Below are positions 1-5,851 of a DNA stretch of 9,689 nt, piece by piece. The DNA comes from an uncultured Collinsella sp. (GTDB lineage: Bacteria; Actinomycetota; Coriobacteriia; Coriobacteriales; Coriobacteriaceae). Below the pieces are notes generated by a model. The model was not told the origin of the DNA, did not search any database, and worked only from the letters and a program-made list of their open reading frames with translations. The DNA is taken from positions 1 through 9,689 of the forward strand of contig CAKTUC010000052.1 of the NCBI GenBank assembly GCA_934617135.1, read 5' to 3'. The first letter of the stretch is position 1, and every line of letters starts with the position of its first letter. Both the position numbers and the translations under genes were made by a program.

Positions 1-91
1 TCTCAAGAAGGAGTAACATCGGGATTTGCAGCGACGGACCTCAGGACGCTCTTACACCACGTCTGCGCGCGCGACCCTTCCGCTGACCCCA

Positions 92-321
92 GTGGGCAAA
101 AAATGCCAAATATGAGTACTGTTGCAGAGCTGGTCACATTATTTTGCAAAGAAACAACGCCTTGATAATGTACAGTCGTTCATTATCAAGGCGTTTCAGC
201 ATGCTCAGGGGCATGTTAAACAGCTTCTACTCGCTCAATGACGCTCAACAAGGACCTCAGGAGCCAGATTTTGCTGTTATTAAATTAGTGGCAGTACTCA
301 TATTTGACGTTTTTTGCCCAC
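92..321. repeat. Inverted-repeat element (30-bp arms, about 170 bp interior)
   Basis: The arms are 92-121 and 292-321. The reverse complement of the right arm matches the left arm at 28 of 30 positions; the shared blocks are GTGGGCAAAAAA and CAAATATGAGTACTG. Weaker similarity continues outward (GACCC on both sides). The interior of about 170 bp has a perfect 15-bp hairpin (156-195) and a short CATGC/GCATG palindrome near 201-216. No transposase or convincing ORF is present. The size and symmetry fit a MITE-like or other dispersed non-coding element, but copy number cannot be judged from one window and I see no clear target-site duplication. Positions 1-91 and 322-365 show nothing else I can support. 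Confidence 0.6.
156..195 (-). terminator. Perfect 15-bp hairpin, possible terminator
   Basis: AACGCCTTGATAATG at 156-170 is exactly complementary to 181-195, with a 10-nt loop. Read on the minus strand, the stem is followed by GTTTCTTTGC, moderately T-rich. It could therefore end the minus-strand transcript from the kinase gene that stops at 366. On the plus strand it is followed only by TTTCAGC. The kinase gene has no better terminator closer to its stop; the GC-rich stem near 344-358 lacks a T tract. The hairpin could instead be a structural part of the surrounding inverted-repeat element. Confidence 0.45.
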
Positions 322-365
322 AGGGTCCCAGAGAGGTGCCAACGCGCCTCCCCGGGGCGACTCAA

Positions 366-1229
366 CTATTCGGAAATCGGAGCTCCGTGACCCCAAGAGC
401 CCTCCATGCCGCATACGGTCGAGGCAAAACCAGCTGCAAAATCGAGCGCATGCTCAATGGCCTCGGGTCCGCCCTCGCCGCGCTTGGCGAAATCGAGATA
501 GTACATCAAATAGGAAGTTAGGAACGAGTCACCAGCTCCCATGGTGTCCCTCATGTCCGCTACAGGCTTCGCTGGCTGGCGATAGTAGCGTTCGCCATCA
601 TAGGCGATGCAACCCTCGGCGCCCGCCGTTGCGGACACAAAGCGCGGACCCAGGTTTTTAACCCAAGCGAGGCGCTCGCGAATCTCATCTTCGCTCGCGG
701 CATCCGCAGCGCTCAAAAAGGCAAAGTCGACAAACGGAGCAATCTGCTCGTAATACTCGTCGGTGGAATCGTCCGAGAAATCAAACGAAACGGTAATGCC
801 CGCCGCCTTCAGCTTAGGGAGCTCACGCTCGGTGAAGCAGTAGTTGCCCGAGTGAACTACGTCGAACTGCTTCATGTATGCCAGGTCAAAGCGATCGAGC
901 ACATAGCGCGCATCGCCACGGATGCCGCCCTCGTTGGAGCCGAGGAATACGCGGTCGCCATCGACCACGGTCACACGCGCCGCGCCATTCTCGCCAATAA
1001 GCTGCTCGCACTTAGCGAGCTCGATGCCTTCGTCCTCGAGACTTGCAATCACATGCTCGGCAGCGGCATCGTTGCCAAAGATGCCCATGTAGGCAGAGCG
1101 CACGGCACCGCACTTCTTGGCATACACGGCAAAGTTCACCGCGTTGCCGCCCGGATACATCGTGTGAATATGCTCGTAGCGATCGACAACGTTGTCGCCA
1201 AATCCCAGCGCGTTAACGTTAAATGCCAT
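366..1229 (-). CDS. frlD: PfkB-family sugar kinase, fructoselysine 6-kinase-like
   Basis: Predicted cytosolic ribokinase-family (PfkB) kinase of 287 aa that would use ATP to phosphorylate a sugar or glycated amino acid. Visible marks are a GDNVVD start (residues 11-16), GGNAVN with the substrate-binding GGN at 27-29, DRVF...EGG in the middle, FDFSDDS, and the C-terminal DTMGAGDSF signature (228-236) with catalytic Asp234 in GAGD. The run of GDNxVD, GGNAVN, FDFSD, DTMGAGDSF and a final G-x-W strongly recalls E. coli FrlD, which makes fructoselysine 6-phosphate. The start at 1229 is chosen because GAGAGGGGAG lies just upstream; an in-frame start at 1262 would add 11 residues without that support. 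It is last of two closely spaced minus-strand genes (60 nt after the HAD hydrolase). No FrlB deglycase is in the window, so the exact substrate is unproven. Confidence 0.8.
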   Translation of the reverse strand: MAFNVNALGFGDNVVDRYEHIHTMYPGGNAVNFAVYAKKCGAVRSAYMGIFGNDAAAEHVIASLEDEGIELAKCEQLIGENGAARVTVVDGDRVFLGSNEGGIRGDARYVLDRFDLAYMKQFDVVHSGNYCFTERELPKLKAAGITVSFDFSDDSTDEYYEQIAPFVDFAFLSAADAASEDEIRERLAWVKNLGPRFVSATAGAEGCIAYDGERYYRQPAKPVADMRDTMGAGDSFLTSYLMYYLDFAKRGEGGPEAIEHALDFAAGFASTVCGMEGSWGHGAPISE

Positions 1230-1289
1230 GGCATTGCTCCCCTCTCGTGCCAACAAAACCATTGTAATGGCAGCCGCTCCGCACAGTCT

Positions 1290-1949
1290 CTACGCAAGCT
1301 CCAGCAGATCCGGTAGCTGATCGATAACCTTATCCGCCGCATCCTGGCTAAAGCCAAAGCGCTCCTCGCGCTTGGCGATTACCGTCAAGCCGGCCCGCTT
1401 GCCCGCGGTAATGCCATACAACGAGTCCTCCACGCAACAGCAAAGGGTCGCAGGCAGCCCCAAGCGGTCTATAGCATGCAGATAGATATCGGGCTCGGGT
1501 TTGCTGCGCTCAAACTGCTCACCCGAAACCAAGAACTCAAAGTAATCGCGAATACCGCAGGTATTCAGCACTTCCTCGATATTGTTGAGGGGCGACGACG
1601 ACGCCAGCGCAATGCGGACCCCGCGGTCTTTAAGCCCTGCCAGCGCCTCAGAGACGCCGGGATTGAGCAGTTTGCTGTAATCACAGGGATAGGCGCTGGC
1701 CCACACTTCATAGCGAGCCTCGGCATCAGCGGGCTCAAGGACGCCCGCCCCTGCGCGCTTGTACCACTCTACAAGCACCTGCTGAAAATCTTGATGCGAC
1801 GAGCCCACTATCGCATTAAGCTCGTCACGCGTCACAGAAATCTGCAGGTAATCGATAAACTTCTCGAGCTCCTGCTGATAGTAAAACTCGGTATCGACAA
1901 AAACGCCGTCCATGTCAAAGATAACGGCGTCGAACGGAAATGCGGACAC
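1290..1949 (-). CDS. HAD hydrolase, beta-phosphoglucomutase-like
   Basis: Haloacid dehalogenase hydrolase of subfamily IA, 219 aa, the usual length for beta-PGM-like phosphatases and mutases. Motif I is DMDGVFVDTE (12-21; nucleophile Asp12, acid/base Asp14, with Phe where Leu or Ile is usual). Motif II is ASSSP around Ser117-119, motif III is Lys150 in SKPEPDIY, and motif IV is EDS (Glu174-Asp175) in CVEDSLYGI. The cap-type insertion between motifs I and II (about 22-95) fits an alpha-helical C1 cap. The GTG start at 1949 is preceded by AGGGAGG and gives a normal family N terminus (SAFPFDAVIFDMDG); an upstream in-frame ATG at 1997 would read through a terminator. The kinase gene follows after 60 nt, so the two probably share a transcript. 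The natural substrate is likely a sugar phosphate; whether it acts as mutase or phosphatase cannot be told from sequence. Confidence 0.85.
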   Translation of the reverse strand: MSAFPFDAVIFDMDGVFVDTEFYYQQELEKFIDYLQISVTRDELNAIVGSSHQDFQQVLVEWYKRAGAGVLEPADAEARYEVWASAYPCDYSKLLNPGVSEALAGLKDRGVRIALASSSPLNNIEEVLNTCGIRDYFEFLVSGEQFERSKPEPDIYLHAIDRLGLPATLCCCVEDSLYGITAGKRAGLTVIAKREERFGFSQDAADKVIDQLPDLLELA

Positions 1950-1964
1950 GGCACCCTCCCTAAC

Positions 1965-1989
1965 AAAAAGGCGCCCGCAAGCGGACGCC
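1965..1989 (-). terminator. Intrinsic terminator overlapping the leader of the next gene
   Basis: On the minus strand GGCGTCCGC pairs with GCGGGCGCC (one G-U pair) around a tight CTTG-type loop and is followed by TTTTTGTT. It begins 24 nt after the Cof-type gene stop (2013). It is only about 16 nt upstream of the GTG start at 1949, so its T tract runs almost directly into that gene's AGGGAGG ribosome binding site. Confidence 0.85.
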
Positions 1990-2012
1990 CGAACCATGCA
2001 CTATCGGCGATT

Positions 2013-2855
2013 CTAACCCAGCAGCTTGTCGAGTGCCACCGCGATGCCGTCTTCGTTGTTATTGGCGGTTACCATCTGGGCCACAGCCTTGACCTCGTCG
2101 ACGGCGTTGCCCATGGCAACACCCGTGCCCGCCCACTCGATCATGGACTTGTCATTCTGGCCGTCGCCAAACGAAACGACCTCGCTGGCATCGATGCCCA
2201 GCTTGGGCAGAGCGCCCTGAAGCGCACGCGCCTTATCGATACCGGGGGCCGTAAACTCAAAGTACCAATCTGCCGTAAACATACCCGAAAGCGTCTCGGT
2301 AAAGGGCGCGTACATCTCCTCGTGATGCGCCTGCAGATAGGCCGGATCGCCCGCGGTGAGCAGCTTGTCCACCGGATAGGCATCCGCGACCTCATGAAGG
2401 CTCTCGACCTCGCGGATCTTAAGGTCGCATGCGTCACGCTCGTACTTGACGATATTCTTCTGAGAGCCATCGGGCAGCGTGATCATGCAGCGATATGAGT
2501 CCACGACATGCAGATCGCGGCCAAGAGAGATCATGGGAATCACGTCAAAGTTACGCAGGTGGTCGAGCAGGCGATGAAGCTCGTCAACCGGCATAGCTTG
2601 GTCAAACAGAACCTCGTCGGTCTGGGCATCGACCACGTGCGCACCGTTAAAGGCCACCAGCAGGCCATCGTGGTTCTGAAGGTCGAGCTCCTGCGCCAGG
2701 GCATGAAGGCCCCATGCGGGACGGCCCGAAGCCAGAATGAGCTTGATACCCGACTCCTGTGCCGCGAGCAGCTTCTCGCGCGTGCGCGGGCTGATCACCT
2801 TCTGGTCGTTGGTGAGCGTGCCGTCGATATCCATTGCAATGGCCTTGATTGCCAT
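2013..2855 (-). CDS. Cof-type HAD-IIB phosphatase
   Basis: A 280-aa hydrolase of the Cof/YidA type (HAD subfamily IIB), a cytosolic Mg-dependent phosphatase class acting on phosphosugars, flavin or pyridoxal phosphates. Motif I is MDIDGTLTND with Asp9 and Asp11. Motif II is ILASGRP with Ser43, motif III is Lys208 in APGIDKARAL, and motif IV is FGDGQNDKSMIEWAG (GDGQND at 230-235) followed by GVAMGNAVDEVKAVA, typical of Cof proteins. Length matches the family (about 260-290 aa). The start at 2855 has AGGGAGG six bases upstream and begins MAIKAIAMDIDG as expected; the longer in-frame start at 2927 lacks a site. A terminator follows the gene, so it is probably its own unit with some read-through. 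The minus-strand hexamer TATGAT at 2893-2898 could be a -10, but no well-spaced -35 was found. Confidence 0.9.
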   Translation of the reverse strand: MAIKAIAMDIDGTLTNDQKVISPRTREKLLAAQESGIKLILASGRPAWGLHALAQELDLQNHDGLLVAFNGAHVVDAQTDEVLFDQAMPVDELHRLLDHLRNFDVIPMISLGRDLHVVDSYRCMITLPDGSQKNIVKYERDACDLKIREVESLHEVADAYPVDKLLTAGDPAYLQAHHEEMYAPFTETLSGMFTADWYFEFTAPGIDKARALQGALPKLGIDASEVVSFGDGQNDKSMIEWAGTGVAMGNAVDEVKAVAQMVTANNNEDGIAVALDKLLG

Positions 2856-3004
2856 ATGTGCCTCCCTGTCATTAAGCAACCTTGTCTGAGTCATCATACA
2901 GAATGCCCGCCACGCCTCTGTTTGCAACGGGTAAAAAGCTATATTGTCCCGAACATGAACGGCGTGCAGTCGTTGAGCTCAATCGCTCGGGTCAAATACG
3001 TCTG

Positions 3005-3136
3005 CTAGCGACTCTCATCCGTCGGTGCGCCCTCGACGATTACGATTCCCGCCGAGGCACCCAGCGCGCTGGCGCCGACCTCGATAAACGCACGATTCTC
3101 CTCATAGATATGAATGCCGCCCGCTGCCTTATTCAT
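3005..3136 (-). CDS. Possible 43-aa small protein or gene remnant
   Basis: An ATG-to-TAG reading frame of 43 codons starts about 7 nt beyond the pgi terminator hairpin. The peptide begins MNKAAGGIHIYEENRAF and continues into an Ala/Gly/Val-rich stretch ending GAPTDESR. The third codon positions favour G and C, as in neighbouring genes, and the composition resembles a folded domain. No Shine-Dalgarno sequence precedes the ATG, and the frame stays open upstream through the terminator, so it may be the tail of a decayed gene. I recognise no family. The rest of the gap from 2856 to 3208 holds only the pgi terminator and the presumed leader of the Cof-type gene. Confidence 0.3.
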   Translation of the reverse strand: MNKAAGGIHIYEENRAFIEVGASALGASAGIVIVEGAPTDESR

Positions 3137-3142
3137 CCAGAC

Positions 3143-3184
3143 AGCAAAGGGCCCGCATCCCAACGGATTCGGGCCCCTTTCTGC
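3143..3184 (-). terminator. Terminator of pgi
   Basis: AAAGGGCCCG (3146-3155) pairs with CGGGCCCCTTT (3170-3180) with one bulged base. Inside it ATCC and GGAT close a CAAC tetraloop, so the hairpin is long and strong. It lies 25-66 nt past the pgi stop. On the minus strand it is followed by TTTGCTGTCT. Being nearly symmetric (CCCTTTCTGCTT on the other side), it could act in both directions. Confidence 0.75.
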
Positions 3185-3208
3185 TTAACGCTTAATCAGC
3201 GGCAAAGA

Positions 3209-4903
3209 CTACTTGCGGTGAGCGCGATAGAACTCGATGAGCGCCTGAGTCGAAGCGTCCTGCTCGGCCTTGGCGGCGTCGTCGTGGAAAGCAGGGGTGA
3301 TCTGCTTGGCAAGCTGCTTGCCAAGCTCGACACCCCACTGGTCGTAGGAGTCGATGCCCCAGACCGTACCCTCGACAAACACGATGTGCTCGTACAGGGC
3401 GATGAGCTCGCCGAGTGCAAACGGGCTCAGCGTGTCACCGAAGATCGAGGTCGTCGGACGGTTGCCCTCAAAGCAGCGGGCCGGGACGATCTGCTCGGGC
3501 GTGCCCTCGGCGCGCACCTCGTCGGCCGTCTTGCCAAAGGCGAGCGCCTTGGTCTGGGCCAGGAAGTTGCCCAGGAACAGCTCGTGGACGTCCTGGCCGT
3601 TGTCGGTCGCGGGGTTGGCGGTGTTGGCGAAAGCGATGAAGTCGGCCGGAACCACCACGGTGCCCTGGTGCAGCAGCTGATAGAAGGCGTGCTGGCCATT
3701 GGTGCCGGGCTCGCCCCAGAAGATCTCACCGGTATCGGAGGTCACAGCGCTGCCGTCCCAGCGGACGTGCTTGCCGTTGGACTCCATGGTGAGCTGCTGC
3801 AGGTAGGCCGGGAAGCGGTGCAGGTACTGGCTGTACGGAAGCACGGCGTGGCTCTTGGAGCCGAAGAAGTTGACGTACCAGACGTTGAGCAGGCCCATCA
3901 GCGCAACGGCGTTGTTCTCGAGCGGCGTGTTGCAGAAGTACTCGTCGATGGCGTGGAAGCCCTCGAGGAACTGCTGGAAGCGCTCGGGGCCGAGCACGAC
4001 GATCAGCGACAGACCCACGGCGGAGTCAACGGAGTAACGGCCGCCGACCCAGTTCCAGAAACCGAAGGCGTTGGCCGGATCGATGCCGAAGGCCTCGACC
4101 TTGTCGAGCGCGGTGGAGACGGCGACGAAGTGCTTGGCCACAGCCTCGGCGTCCTGCTCATCGGAGCCGTCGATGGCGCCCTGCGCCTTGAGCTGCTCGA
4201 GCATCCAGGTCTTGACCTCGCGGGCATTGGTGAGGGTCTCGAGCGTGGTGAAGGTCTTGGAGACGATGATCACGAGCGTGGTCTCGGGGTCCAGACCCTT
4301 GAGCTTCTCGGCCTGATCGTTGGGGTCGATGTTGGAGATGTAGCGGCAGTCGATACCGGCGTCGGCATAGGGACGCAGAGCCTCGTAAGCCATGACCGGG
4401 CCCAGGTCGGAGCCACCGATGCCGATGGACACCAGGTGCTCGATCTTCTTACCGGTAACGCCCTTCCACTCACCGGAGCGCACGCGCTCGGCGAAGGCAT
4501 ACATGCGGTCGAGGACCTCGTGCACGTCGGCGACGACATCCTGACCGTCGACGATAAGCTGGCCTTTCTCGCTTGCCGGACGGCGCAGCGCGGTGTGCAG
4601 GACGGCACGGTCCTCGGTGGTGTTGATGTGCTCGCCGGAGAACATGGCGTCGCGGCGCTCCTCGAGCTTTACCTCGCGGGCAAGATCGCACAGCAGCTTG
4701 ACGGTCTCATCGGTCACCAGGTTCTTGGATAGATCGAAGTGAAGGTCGCCGGCGTCAAAGCTCAGCTTGTTCACGCGCTCGGCGTCAGCGGCGAACCAGG
4801 CCTTAAGGTCGATGCCCTCGGCCTCGAGCTTCTCCTGATGGGCCTCGAGCGCCTTCCAAGCGGCGGTCGACGTAGCGTCGATAGGTGCGGCAACAGTTGC
4901 CAT
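3209..4903 (-). CDS. pgi: Glucose-6-phosphate isomerase
   Basis: Cytosolic enzyme interconverting glucose 6-phosphate and fructose 6-phosphate in glycolysis and gluconeogenesis; 564 aa, matching the long E. coli-type PGI. Family landmarks are [11 protein letters not shown] at 159-169 (sugar-phosphate binding), [17 protein letters not shown] with GGRYS at 287-291 (PGI signature 1), GNGQ-region [37 protein letters not shown], and the second signature [12 protein letters not shown] starting at Asp521. Glu526 of that signature lies in the conserved C-terminal active-site segment. The start at 4903 is set by GAGGAGG six bases upstream; the in-frame ATG at 4930 would lie inside the leader hairpin region and lacks a site. 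It has its own promoter and terminator and so appears monocistronic. Nothing looks degraded. Confidence 0.98.
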   Translation of the reverse strand: MATVAAPIDATSTAAWKALEAHQEKLEAEGIDLKAWFAADAERVNKLSFDAGDLHFDLSKNLVTDETVKLLCDLAREVKLEERRDAMFSGEHINTTEDRAVLHTALRRPASEKGQLIVDGQDVVADVHEVLDRMYAFAERVRSGEWKGVTGKKIEHLVSIGIGGSDLGPVMAYEALRPYADAGIDCRYISNIDPNDQAEKLKGLDPETTLVIIVSKTFTTLETLTNAREVKTWMLEQLKAQGAIDGSDEQDAEAVAKHFVAVSTALDKVEAFGIDPANAFGFWNWVGGRYSVDSAVGLSLIVVLGPERFQQFLEGFHAIDEYFCNTPLENNAVALMGLLNVWYVNFFGSKSHAVLPYSQYLHRFPAYLQQLTMESNGKHVRWDGSAVTSDTGEIFWGEPGTNGQHAFYQLLHQGTVVVPADFIAFANTANPATDNGQDVHELFLGNFLAQTKALAFGKTADEVRAEGTPEQIVPARCFEGNRPTTSIFGDTLSPFALGELIALYEHIVFVEGTVWGIDSYDQWGVELGKQLAKQITPAFHDDAAKAEQDASTQALIEFYRAHRK

Positions 4904-4921
4904 AAAGTCCTCCTCAACATA

Positions 4922-4945
4922 CGGGCGCATACCTCCATGCGCCCG
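4922..4945 (-). promoter_or_regulatory. 5' leader hairpin of pgi
   Basis: CGGGCGCAT and ATGCGCCCG form a perfect 9-bp stem with a 6-nt loop. In the pgi mRNA the loop reads GGAGGT, a Shine-Dalgarno-like sequence, and the hairpin ends about 18 nt before the 5' edge of the start codon region. With the promoter proposed here the transcript would begin almost at the base of this stem. A role in mRNA stability or ribosome standby is an inference. Confidence 0.5.
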
Positions 4946-4951
4946 GATAAT

Positions 4952-4979
4952 CAGATAGCCCTATTCTAGCGCAGGTCAA
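4952..4979 (-). promoter_or_regulatory. Candidate sigma70-type promoter for pgi
   Basis: On the minus strand TTGACC (4974-4979) and TATCTG (4952-4957) are separated by 16 nt, and the predicted start lies near 4944. A competing -10, TAGAAT, lies just upstream (about 4963-4968) but has a poor -35. The -35 hexamer is good and the -10 is moderate. Confidence 0.45.
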
Positions 4980-5020
4980 GACCGTAATCAGCGAGCGTTG
5001 CCAATCCGCCCCCAAACGGC

Positions 5021-5100
5021 GACCGACCAAAAAGGGACAGGTTTATTTTGGCAGGTCAAACGCTTTACCAATCAAAAATAACCTATCCCTTTATGGTAAA
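5021..5100. repeat. REP-like inverted pair
   Basis: CCAAAAAGGGACAGG begins a 25-bp unit (5027-5051) that recurs in inverted, diverged form at 5068-5096 (reverse complement begins CCATAAAGGGATAGG). The first unit can itself fold: GACC-GA-CCAAAA pairs with TTTTGG-CA-GGTC across 5021-5057. The second is bounded by TTTACCA and TGGTAAA (5064-5070 and 5094-5100). Two inverted palindromic units side by side is the layout of REPIN/REP elements. The pair sits just after the stop of the ADH-like gene (5103). Confidence 0.6.
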
Positions 5101-5102
5101 TA

Positions 5103-5627
5103 TTAGGCCGCGGCGCATATACTGCCGAGCAGCTCGCGCAAGGGCGAGCCGATACCCTCCAGCAGTTCGGGCGCGATAATGGCGAAAACGGGAACCTCGC
5201 CGGCACCCACAACGGCGGGCACTTTTCCCTCGGAGACGATGCATCCGTAGGGAACAAAGCCGTCTTCGCCGGCATCGAGCGCCGCCATGCGACGCGCGAG
5301 TTCGCGCGCAAAGCCCGCCGTATCGGCATCGCCGATCGCCAGGACAAAGTCCACGCCCTCATCGGTCGCCAGGGCTACGGCCTCATCGACCAAATCGTCT
5401 CCCCCGTCGCCCCCGACCAAGCCGCAACGAAAGAGCACGCGTTCGAGCAGGGCGCGATCGAGCGAGCCCAGCGCCGCCGAAACGAGCTCATCACGCGTGT
5501 GCTTGTCGCCTCCCAGCACGACCAGTGCCTTGGTGCCACCGTAGTGAGCGACCAATCGCCCGCACCAGCGAGCCACGTCCCCATCCGCAACCAAGCGCGT
5601 CGGCATACCAAACCCATAGTTGACCAT
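5103..5627 (-). CDS. Truncated iron-containing alcohol dehydrogenase-like protein
   Basis: A 174-aa protein that resembles only the N-terminal nucleotide-binding half of group III (iron-containing) alcohol dehydrogenases. It opens MVNYGFGMPTRLV, like the NPTRI start of that family, followed by a glycine-rich KALVVLGGD segment and EGVDFVLAIGDADTAGFARELA. The last sits where the family has a nucleotide-binding GGGS motif, here changed to GDAD. The helical domain with the metal-binding His residues is absent, so dehydrogenase activity is unlikely. The start at 5627 fits the family N terminus; an in-frame ATG at 5678 adds 17 residues with no ribosome binding site. Codon use looks intact with no internal stop, so it is either a small repurposed protein or an old remnant. 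It lies upstream of and divergent from the SOS operon. The family assignment is mine from pattern recognition and moderate in strength. Confidence 0.55.
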   Translation of the reverse strand: MVNYGFGMPTRLVADGDVARWCGRLVAHYGGTKALVVLGGDKHTRDELVSAALGSLDRALLERVLFRCGLVGGDGGDDLVDEAVALATDEGVDFVLAIGDADTAGFARELARRMAALDAGEDGFVPYGCIVSEGKVPAVVGAGEVPVFAIIAPELLEGIGSPLRELLGSICAAA

Positions 5628-5755
5628 TATCCCCACAACCCTTCCGTGCTTTATGGTGGTATCAATCGTTAGCCTCATGCTACGAAGCGAGCTTTTCCGA
5701 GCTGTTTCGCGCTCTTTAGGGCTGCGTTAAAAACCCGATGCAGCCGCACGACCAT

Positions 5756-5780
5756 ACCTGCCAAAAAGAGACAGGTTTTG
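5756..5780. repeat. Third copy of the REP-like unit, next to the SOS promoter
   Basis: CCAAAAAGAGACAGGTTTTG (5761-5780) matches the start of the unit at 5027 (CCAAAAAGGGACAGGTTTAT) at most positions. It is bounded by ACCTG and CAGGT (5756-5775). Its last bases overlap the -35 hexamer of the polymerase promoter, so the insertion or its decay may have shaped that promoter. Confidence 0.45.
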
Positions 5781-5806
5781 ACGGTGTCCGGTCGAGCAGG
5801 TATTAT
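5778..5806 (+). promoter_or_regulatory. Promoter of the polymerase operon
   Basis: TTGACG (5778-5783) and TATTAT (5801-5806) are separated by 17 nt, a near-ideal housekeeping promoter. Transcription should start around 5812-5814, inside the first LexA box, so repressor binding would block initiation. Confidence 0.8.
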
Positions 5807-5820
5807 CGAACAGGTATTCG
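5807..5820 (+). promoter_or_regulatory. LexA (SOS) box 1
   Basis: CGAACAGGTATTCG matches the Gram-positive/actinobacterial LexA consensus CGAACRNRYGTTYG at 13 of 14 positions (A for G at position 10). It directly abuts the -10 hexamer. Confidence 0.85.
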
Positions 5821-5823
5821 ATA

Positions 5824-5837
5824 AGAACATGTGTTTG
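5824..5837 (+). promoter_or_regulatory. LexA (SOS) box 2
   Basis: AGAACATGTGTTTG matches CGAACRNRYGTTYG at 13 of 14 positions (A for C at position 1). It lies 3 nt after box 1, 17 nt centre to centre, and just ahead of the ribosome binding site at about 5840-5846. Confidence 0.75.
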
Positions 5838-5851
5838 ATGGGAGGGCTCGG

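Noticed and set aside
1..174. Plus-strand frame open from the left edge to TGA at 172-174
   Set aside because: No start in view, no family recognised, and its end falls inside the inverted-repeat element; it could be the tail of a gene but cannot be supported.
344..358. GC-rich CGCC/GGCG stem considered as the kinase terminator
   Set aside because: No T tract follows on the minus strand.
1476..2498. Plus-strand open frame of 340 codons
   Set aside because: Antisense to the two HAD genes, whose motifs are complete on the minus strand.
2882..4732. Long plus-strand open frame of 616 codons
   Set aside because: It is antisense to pgi, has a repetitive Leu/Val/Gly/Asp composition typical of the complement of a high-GC gene, and matches nothing known.
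5021..5100. CRISPR array
   Set aside because: Only two to three diverged, inverted units with no regular spacers.
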